From NCBI GenBank assembly GCA_032622095.1, contig CP136069.1, positions 81,182,958 to 81,246,957 on the forward strand: 64,000 bases of DNA, read 5' to 3'. Below the pieces are notes generated by a model, which worked only from the letters and a program-made list of their open reading frames with translations, did not search any database and had not been told where the DNA came from. Shown piece by piece: positions 57,309 through 64,000 of the stretch. The translations under genes and the position numbers were made by a program. Positions within the stretch are counted from its first letter, which is position 1. The number at the start of each line of letters is the position of its first letter. This DNA is from Siphonodentalium dalli. Lineage: Eukaryota; Mollusca; Scaphopoda; Gadilida; Siphonodentaliidae.

Positions 57309-57383
57309 TATAGAAAGGTTAACAATGCCCCAGTAGTGCTTTGTTCCTGACATATCTACTTTGCCGCTGATGAATATTTACAG

Positions 57384-57524
57384 ATATTGATGAATGTAAA
57401 GGGATGCCAGAGAAGCCATGTAGTCAGATATGCAGCAACACTCCTGGCAGTTTCTACTGTAGTTGTCATACAGATTACAGACTGAAAGACAATGGGAGAC
57501 AGTGTACAGTTGATGATCGAATAG
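57384..57524 (+). CDS. LDLR-family exon: calcium-binding EGF module
   Basis: The acceptor is GAATATTTACAG|ATATTG and the donor CGAATAG|GTAAAT, phase 1. The protein reads DIDECKGMPEKPCSQICSNT, then PGSFYCSCHTDYRLKDNGRQ, C and TVDDRI. The start DIDEC and the pattern C-S-N-x4-F-x-C-x-C are the calcium-binding and Asn-hydroxylation signature of EGF-CA. In LDLR-family receptors this module directly precedes the YWTD propeller, as here. Confidence 0.88.
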
Positions 57525-57805
57525 GTAAATTAAATTATATTGAGCATGTTCTATTGAGTCTTTACAATATTTTATACCACGATCGCCTATCTTACTATAT
57601 AAATAAAGCCATCTGTTTAAATTTTACATTTAATCAACACCTGTTGATTAAACGTGCCTATACTGTTGATTAAATTTCGCAGAGTGGATTAAACTTTCTC
57701 CATACGATTTGAACGGAAAAGTGTTTATCCATCGCTGAAGCTCATGGTGTAAATCGCCAATCCACTCGTGGATTAAATTTGTTATTCGGCAACACTATGC
57801 GTATA

Positions 57806-58390
57806 TCTATTATATATTTTGGAAGATCTATTTGTTTGTTTGTGTGTAATCGAAGAACTCGAAAACGGCCGACCCGATTTTGATGAAACTTGGTATGTGG
57901 GGGTATTTTCGGCCGGGGGTTGACATAGGCCTATTAATTTGCCCGTGCAACGTCACCTTGACCTTAAAATCGGGTAATTTCAAGGTCAAACGCCCGAATA
58001 TCACGGAAACTTGGTATGTGTGGGTACTTTCGGCCGGGGAGTCTCATAAGCCTATTCATTTGCCCGTGCGACGTGACCTTGACCTTGAAATCGGGTCAAT
58101 TCAAGGTCAAATCACCAATTTTGTTGGGATTTCGACGAAATTTGATACGTGGGGTTACTTTTGTCCACCGAGTGTTTTGGGCGGGTTGAGTCGTGACCCC
58201 GACCTGACCTTGACCTTCAAAATGATCAATTCAAGGTCAAATCGGGTAAAACCGGATGGATTTCGACGGGCACGTTTGTCGGGTACTTTTGTCGAGGCAG
58301 TGTTTTGGACTGGTCAAATCGTGACCCCCTTTGACCTTCAAAATGGACAATTCAAGGTCAAAGCCCGGACGAAGTCGGGTCACCTTCTAG
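57806..58390 (+). mobile_element. Intronic Helitron, first of a tandem trio
   Basis: It starts TCTATTATATATTTTGGAAG after an A. It contains GACCTTGACCTT-rich units of about 130 bp, with TCAAGGTCAAATCGGG, and ends with hairpin CCCGGACGAAGTCGGG, TCACCTT and CTAG (58387-58390). No coding sequence. Confidence 0.8.
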
Positions 58391-59104
58391 TCTATTATAT
58401 ATTTTGGAAGATCTGTCTGTGTGTGTGTGTGTTCGCGATGAACTCGAAAACGGCCAACCCGATTTCGATGAAACTTCGTATGTGAGGGTACTATCGGTCG
58501 GGAAGTGGCATAGGCATATTAATTTTCAGATCCGAGGTCAACTTTTCACGTGCCGAGGTCAAATCTGTTTTTACGCCGTTTTGCGCTAATATATTTCAGT
58601 TCGGTGCTCAAAAATCGATTCGATGTAGCGCGAATAATAAATTGCCAGTCATATATATAATGCATGGTTAGAATCTGTGGCGCTTCCTCTTTCCAATGAT
58701 GTATCACACGCCTGTGTACGTTTAAAGTTTCTACATAAATTATCGAGAAGAACGCAGGACCATGCTTCGCTCATCGAAAAACATTCCGTAAATATATTAC
58801 GCCGTCAACAGATCATGACGTGATCGCGTTTAACTCTTAACTGGCCGATGTCGCGTTAACTCATCACCGGCCGAGGCATCCGCAAATGACATTGGGCAAT
58901 ATATATATCTCGGAAACAGGTGGAGCTATCGACTTGAAATTTGGTATGTGAATGTATCTTGCCCCGGATACGAATTTTATCGGGTCGCCGAGCCCGTGCG
59001 ACGCCAGCTTCGCGCATGCGCAGACCAGATCTCGGAAACGGGTGGAGCTATCGACTTGAAATTTGGTTTTTGAATAGCCCGGACGAAGTCGGGTCACCTT
59101 CTAG
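58391..59104 (+). mobile_element. Intronic Helitron, second of a tandem trio, mosaic
   Basis: The 5' end TCTATTATATATTTTGGAAG follows directly on the CTAG of the first. The 5' half belongs to the same family. From about 58910 the 122-bp unit of the 169-12238 array appears (GGAGCTATCGACTTGAAATT), then the hairpin CCCGGACGAAGTCGGG of this family and CTAG (59101-59104). Confidence 0.8.
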
Positions 59105-59855
59105 TCTATTATATATTTTGGAAGATCTGTGTGTGTGTGTGTGTGTGTAATCGATGAAACTTGGTATGTGGGGGTATTTTCGGCCGGGGGGTGACATAGG
59201 CCTATTGATTTTCAGATCCGAGGTCAACTTTTCACGTGCCGAGGTCAAATCTGTTTTTACGCTGTGTTACGGGACTTTCATTTGAGTTCGGTGCTTACAA
59301 ATTGATTCGAAACAGCGCAAATAATAAAATGCCAGTCATAATAATGACACTGTGAGAATCTTTCGTGTTTCCTCTTTCCAACGATATATAATGCGTATGT
59401 ATCCGTTTTAGTTATCTGCCTCAATTATCAAGAAGTGTACTATCTTCCATCAGGATAAAAACAATGCGTAACTTCTATGACGTCGTTAAGAGGTCATAAC
59501 GTTAGATCACGTTAACGCTTAACCGGCCGATGCATTTGACTGTTTCAGACGTCTTGGCGATATCTCGGGCACCGATGGTAATTTATCTTTACGTTGAAAC
59601 TTGATAATTAATGAGCGTGTGTATATGAGGCGCGTTTATATACTTGAGTGGAAATCAAATCGGGTTAAACTGGCGGATTTTTACGGACGAAATTTGATGC
59701 ATAGGGTATCTCGGTATCCGCTGGGCCGATTTCCTGGTATCCGCTGGGCCGATTTCCACCATTTTTGGGGTGTTGGTGTTTGACCCCACCTGACCTTGAC
59801 CTTCAAAATGGTCAATTCAAGGTCAAAGCCCGGACGAAGTCTGGTCACCTTCTAG
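59105..59855 (+). mobile_element. Intronic Helitron, third of a tandem trio
   Basis: It starts TCTATTATATATTTTGGAAG at the base after the previous CTAG and ends with CCCGGACGAAGTCTGG, TCACCTT and CTAG (59852-59855), followed by T. The left flank of the trio ends in A and the right flank begins with T, as expected for insertion of the whole array between A and T. Confidence 0.8.
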
Positions 59856-59911
59856 TTCTATATATATATGCTAAAGCTTTTCATCATCTGTTTTCAGGAA
59901 AACTGGCTTAA

Positions 59912-60380
59912 AGCCCCACTAATTTGCGAACCCCCAGATCACGTTATATAAATTATGTCATATTATATACCATTTGAAAGAGGAAGCTCCAAAACATTGT
60001 ATTTTCAACTTATTCAATGTAATCAACTGAACATGTTTTTGTTGAGATAAAGACGTCTGTTCTGTGCTAAAGTTTCTGCACAAAGTATATTATTTTCAAT
60101 GGAAGGGAATAACTATATATTTAGATATAGTGTTATTCCCCTTCCATTGAAAAATAAACTGTAATTTGAATTTTGTTGCATTCTGGGAGTCATAAAGGGG
60201 GAAATGATTTTATGTTTTCAGCTATTTTCTATTACTCTATTGGCACCTTCTGAGACAGACGTTCCACATGTGATGAATTATAGTATTTTAATCATACTTT
60301 AGGGCATAGATTGTTATTAAAACAGTATATCAAGGCACTATAAAAAAAAATAATCAACGAATGGAAAATTGAGTGGGCCT
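59912..60380. mobile_element. TTAA MITE, family 1, second complete copy
   Basis: TTAA on both sides (59908-59911 and 60381-60384). The ends are AGCCCCACTAATTTGCGAAC and AAAATTGAGTGGGCCT. The inner hairpin pairs ATGGAAGGGAATAACTATAT with ATAGTGTTATTCCCCTTCCA. 469 bp, colinear with 15912-16371 in reverse orientation. Confidence 0.8.
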
Positions 60381-60478
60381 TTAAGAAAAAATTACCACTG
60401 AATAGTACAAGTTTGCTTGTCAATTGCTATTGTTTTCTAATTTCAATTATTTCTTGTGAACATTGTACTTTTAAGCTT

Positions 60479-60560
60479 TGCGGGATAGGAATATCATCAC
60501 TAAATTTGCCTTCTGGGGACCTCATTCTGCAAATGACAGACGCACTATTTGTAGGCTCGC
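60479..60560. mobile_element. CAAGCCT-family MITE, right-end fragment
   Basis: It reads CTGGGGACCTCATTCTGCAA and ATGACAGACGCACTATTTGT, the usual right end. The remainder of the element is missing. Confidence 0.6.
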
Positions 60561-61098
60561 CAGCATTGGCTAAGCTAGTTCCTGATAAGTGGGGATTTGT
60601 GATTCATGCATAAGAACCAGTCTTGTATATATGGGTACAGTTGGCAGTTGCATCCCAGGGGTTAGCGGTGTCTATGTTTAGTGCTGTGATTTCACAGTGA
60701 ATTTAAATTAGACCTCTGCATGGTCTTTCCTCAACCCTTAAAACTGACGTGATGTATCCTAATGGCTGACATAACAATAAACCCCTAAAAACATGAACAA
60801 TTGATCTTCAAATAGATGTTTATGCCCAATTTAGGATAATATTGCAAATATGTTTTCCAGTGAAATAGGCTAAAAACGGTTACAAGTTTTGCAAATAATG
60901 CATGTTTTTTTATTCAGAGCAGTGTACGGAGATATAAATGATGGTAGGGAAATCAAATTTAAAGCTGCCCGGATATCGCTAATTAAAAAAAGAACATTTA
61001 ATTCTATTTATCAGATAAAATAAATTAAGCAATATATTGTTTGTCAGAAACTGTTGTCCCATATTAATGAAAATTGAATATTGTGTTGAATTTTTCAG

Positions 61099-61203
61099 AA
61101 CCAATCCTGCTGTATGCTAAGAAAAATGAAATCCGGAAGCTATATATGAAGAGCCAGAAATACGATGAGGTTGTTAATGATTTGGAGAATCTTGTTGACA
61201 TTG
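61099..61203 (+). CDS. LDLR-family exon: start of the YWTD propeller
   Basis: The acceptor is TTGAATTTTTCAG|AACCA and the donor GACATTG|GTAGGT, phase 1 at both ends. The protein is EPILLYAKKNEIRKLYMKSQ, then KYDEVVNDLENLVDI. It corresponds to the first strand of the first propeller blade ('P.LLFAN...IR...L......L...L.N...LD') in LDLR, VLDLR and LRP4. The YWTD tetrapeptide itself should lie in the next exon, which I did not find before the window ends. An alternative donor (GTAGTA at 61208) would change the phase and is less likely. Confidence 0.8.
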
Positions 61204-61401
61204 GTAGGTAGTAATAATCGATCCATTTATAGAGCACGTTCCCCAATTAATTTCAATGTGCTTTACACCAATTATAACACCAGCCACAGGGCATAATACT
61301 TTGCCATTTCCATCCTCCAATGACTAAGCAAACCCCTATTCAACGAAAGTGTACGCATATCAGGATGTCATACTGACAATATCTATCAACTCCTCACCAA
61401 G

Positions 61402-61798
61402 CAAGCCTGCAAATAGTGTCTTAAATTTTCAGAATTAGGACCCCATAGGGTGTGTTTAGTAACGCTATCCCTCTCTGGTCCTCATTCTGCTATGGAAGAC
61501 CTAGATCATATTTAAGTTCCCAAGTTAAAGTTGGTGATGTTGCCCATTATAGTCACCTCGATTATGCATTTTATCTTCTGCAAATTAGGGGATATAGAAA
61601 TTTCCCAGAATAGAAAAAGTAGCTAAAAACAATGTTAATTTGAGACTATAAATACTTCCCAGAAGATGAGGCCTAAGCAGAATGAGGTCCTCAGATGGGG
61701 AAATTGGTGATGCGAACCTGCTGTGTGGGATAGCGTCACGAAATTCACCCTCTGGGGACCTCATTCTGCAAATGACAGACACACTATTTGCAGGCTTG
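61402..61798. mobile_element. CAAGCCT-family palindromic MITE, fourth copy
   Basis: The ends CAAGCCTGCAAATAGTGT and ACACTATTTGCAGGCTTG are perfect inverted repeats. Each is followed by a hairpin with CAGAATGAGG or a variant. 397 bp, non-coding; colinear with 45188-45619 in reverse. Confidence 0.75.
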
Positions 61799-61914
61799 CC
61801 ACAGAGTATTCCCTTAACGCATGAATTGTATGAAGCGTTCACAGTACGAGTGACCTTGCTCAAGAGTCAGAACTTGGTGCGAGATTTGAATGACATGTAA
61901 CTCTACAGTCTCAC

Positions 61915-62150
61915 TCCATGTGACACCCGCAATCCCGATTTTACATCGATATCTATCTAATCATTTCATATAATCCTATCATCACGTGACCCCCGTAATC
62001 CCGATTGTACTTCGATATATATCTAATCGTGAAATATATAATCGATATATATCTAATCATGAAATATATAATCGATATATATCTAATCGTGAAATATAAT
62101 CCTAACATGTGACACCCGTAATCCCGATTGTACATCGATATATATCTACC
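61915..62150. repeat. Short AT-rich tandem repeat
   Basis: Units combine GTGACACCCGTAATCCCGAT with ATCGATATATATCTAATCRT, repeated in part five or more times. No coding sequence. Confidence 0.65.
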
Positions 62151-62312
62151 TCCTTTAGCCCTCTCTATACTAAAACATCATTGATGGGTAGTTATCCGTC
62201 GTTAAATTTGTTGAACTATTATCTAAAATATTTCCGACAGGTTCGGAATGGGGGGAGGCTTTGCTTCTTGCTGCGGTGGCATCCACCCCATGCACATTAG
62301 GCAAACACCTAC

Positions 62313-62510
62313 CACTTAACTGGAAACCAACACACTGTGTGAAACTCAAGAGGTTTTCTAACTCATGCCGCTGTGATGATAGCGACTGCAGGCCAAATTC
62401 TGCAATCATTGATCTACGAAGATAGTCTGATAGCAATATCTTTAAGGCCTTTGCAGATGGTGTTGCGATCATTATGAGTTGTGCATCATCCACAATTTCT
62501 GGGTCTGACT
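62313..62510 (-). CDS. Possible exon of an unidentified gene
   Basis: On the minus strand, ACTCTAATTCAG precedes a 198-nt frame that ends ...AAGTG|GTAGGT, giving phase 1 at both ends. The protein begins SDPEIVDDAQLIMIATPSAK, continues ALKILLSDYLRRSMIAEFGL and QSLSSQRHELENLLSFTQCV, and ends GFQLS. It has balanced composition and no repeats, unlike the chance frames around it, and it lies in non-repetitive sequence. I do not recognise the family. It could be an exon of a neighbouring gene in opposite orientation, a nested gene, or chance. Confidence 0.35.
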
Positions 62511-62589
62511 CTGAATTAGAGTAAACATAATATTATTAATGCATTCCAAGGAACGTATTGCAAACATCACAATGAAAGTGTCAAATGCA

Positions 62590-63415
62590 AAATCTTGTCA
62601 TATATATACACATGTGTACATTTTTGTGAAGCTAAGACATAACGCCACCTTTCCGCGTCCAAGATTGCAGCCAAAATGGCGGCAGGAAGTGATTTTTTAA
62701 ACGTTTTTTACTAGTATCATTAAGATAAGTTTCTGCTGTTTGGAACTGGTTGAGAATTGTGACTTTATTTTGTATTTCGCATGTTAACCGACTTTTGAAA
62801 CAATGAAATATGCCATTCATGGGGTCCCAACTCCTTCCGATCACTCAAAAATTTGATTTTACAGAATGAGGTATAACATATCACAAAATATCACCATTGG
62901 GGTTCTAGTCATATTTCATCAAGAAATTGGAAGAACTGCGCAATGAAAGTATTCTTTCTATTTGTTATGGATATTCCAACTCAAATGTACCAAAATTGTC
63001 ACTTTGGCTCAAAATGGCTGCCAAAATGGCGACCAATATATGAAAAATGGTAAGTATTGTCCCAGCATACCATGCAACTGCTTACATAATATGATCCCTC
63101 TCAGTTCCGTTTCAACATTCGGTTCTGCAAAATCGAATTTTTGAATGATTTGAAGGGGTGGTGACCCCACCAATGGCATATTGTATTCCCCGATGGTCAG
63201 TTAACATGCTAAATACAAAATAAAGTTCCAATTCTGAACCAATTCCAAACAGCAGAAACTTATCTTAAAGATTTCAGTAAAAAAAAACGTAGCATTTTCC
63301 ACTTCCGGTCACCATTTTTACTGCCATCTTGGGCGGGGAGTTCCAATTTTGGCATAAAAAGGTGGTGTTATGTCTTGGCTTCACAAAAATGTTTTCATAT
63401 GACAAGATATTCTCA
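62590..63415. mobile_element. Large foldback element (~825 bp)
   Basis: The left arm has ATCTTGTCATAT, ACATTTTTGTGAAGCTAAGA and CATAACGCCACCTTT; the right arm carries the complements in reverse order, ending ATATGACAAGAT. Further in, AAGATAAGTTTCTGCTGTTT pairs with AAACAGCAGAAACTTATCTT. AAGATGGC or AAAATGGC motifs occur several times. No coding sequence. Confidence 0.65.
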
Positions 63416-63509
63416 CTATAATTGCAACAAACTGACTTAACGGAAAATGGCAGCCATATTGCACGCCATCTTGAATTATAAAAAATGCTCAAAGCGGATT
63501 TTAGCAGAT

Positions 63510-64000
63510 TTTGGATATGTTATAGAGGATATCTTCCTGTTCAAATTGATATATATACCAACTTAGTCCAAATTAAAAATAAAAATTTAGAAAATTTCCT
63601 AATGAGAACTTTATTTTGGGATATCTGATCAAAAACGAATTTGGTATCTGAGTTTGTCAGCTGAAAATTAACACAGATCATGTTAGAATATGGGTTTGGT
63701 CCACCCATTTTTGACTGAGTTATGGCCCTTTTTGACTTAGAATCCGTTCATCCATCCGTTCGGAAAATGTCCGTATAAGAACTTTATTTTGGGCTATTGA
63801 ATCGAAACCAAATTTGGTATGTGAGTTTATCGGCTCAAAAAAAGGTCATTTTCTAATATTGGATCGCTACATCCATTTTTTGCCAGAGTTATGGCCTGTT
63901 TTATCGACTTAGAATTTTTTTGTTCTGAGGTTTCCAGGTGATAACTTTAGTTTGTGTGATCGGATCTGAACCCAATTTGGAATGTGAGGGTATCAGCTCA
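63510..64000. repeat. Tandem repeat with GAGTTATGGCC units
   Basis: Units of about 175 bp contain AACTTTATTTTGGG, then AAATTTGGTATSTGAGTTT, then a GAGTTATGGCC block and CGACTTAGAA or variant (63608, 63780 and about 63935). The array runs off the window. Confidence 0.65.

Larger units (their letters stand above)
44521..61203 (+). other. LDL-receptor-family gene, seven exons seen (partial)
   Basis: Exons: 44521-44643, 47959-48075, 50973-51101, 52194-52325, 55097-55210, 57384-57524 and 61099-61203. Total coding is 861 nt, one uninterrupted frame of 287 codons, every junction in phase 1. Module order is LDLa x4, EGF, calcium-binding EGF, start of the YWTD beta-propeller, the ligand-binding-plus-propeller architecture of the LDLR/VLDLR/LRP family (endocytic or signalling receptors at the plasma membrane). 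The opening of the propeller (EPILLYAKKNEIRKL, then DLENLVDI) resembles LRP4- and LDLR-type propellers, but I cannot choose a subfamily. No signal peptide, transmembrane or cytoplasmic part is in the window; the gene continues to the right and probably to the left. Introns are 1.1-3.6 kb and filled with mobile elements. Confidence 0.85.

Noticed and set aside
57880-58485. 201-codon + frame in the receptor intron
   Set aside because: It lies inside a Helitron and is composed of GACCTTGACCTT units in translation. It has no domain.

Overview
The window is metazoan genomic DNA, most likely from a marine invertebrate. The evidence is a split gene with canonical GT-AG introns, LDL-receptor-type modules bounded by phase-1 introns, a Helitron with Rep and helicase, a chordate/lophotrochozoan-style non-LTR retrotransposon tail, and a very high load of short non-autonomous transposons. 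There is no bacterial operon structure. The species cannot be fixed from the sequence. Motifs such as 'AGAGTTATCTCCCTT' and 'GAGTTATGGCCCTTTTT' suggest a lophotrochozoan, but this is only an impression.

Layout. (1) About 169-14614 is a head-to-tail train of roughly eight Helitrons, all on the + strand. One (about 1484-10325) is a full-length element whose Rep/helicase gene is broken by about four frameshifts and three in-frame stops. The others are short relatives built from a 122-bp unit, or from 'GACCTTGACCTTGAAA'-type units, and a terminal hairpin followed by CTAG. A separate 1-kb DNA transposon sits inside the last element. (2) About 14.6-44.4 kb is intergenic or large-intron DNA with no gene I can support except the 3' end of a non-LTR retrotransposon ORF on the - strand, which is itself split by an 847-bp hAT-like element with an 8-bp target duplication. 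The rest is MITEs, foldback palindromes, tandem repeats and G/C homopolymer patches. (3) 44521-61203 holds seven + strand exons of one LDL-receptor-family gene: four LDLR class A modules, an EGF module, a calcium-binding EGF module and the start of a YWTD propeller, all joined in phase 1. The gene continues off the right end and probably starts before the first exon seen. Every intron is packed with transposons. (4) 61.2-64 kb is mostly foldback and tandem repeats, with one possible minus-strand exon (62313-62510) of an unknown gene.

Mobile element theme. Many independent MITE families use TTAA as target (at least six families). Others use TA, two show 8-bp duplications (hAT-like) and one shows TAAT. 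Two 393-bp TTAA elements about 4 kb apart in opposite orientation carry the same pair of long hairpins. A third element with different termini carries related hairpins. Helitrons occur as tandem concatemers in three places, on both strands. That repeated organisation is the most striking thing in the window.

Limits. Positions were read by eye. Exon borders rest on consensus splice sites and phase agreement, and repeat borders can be off by a few bases. No similarity search was run.
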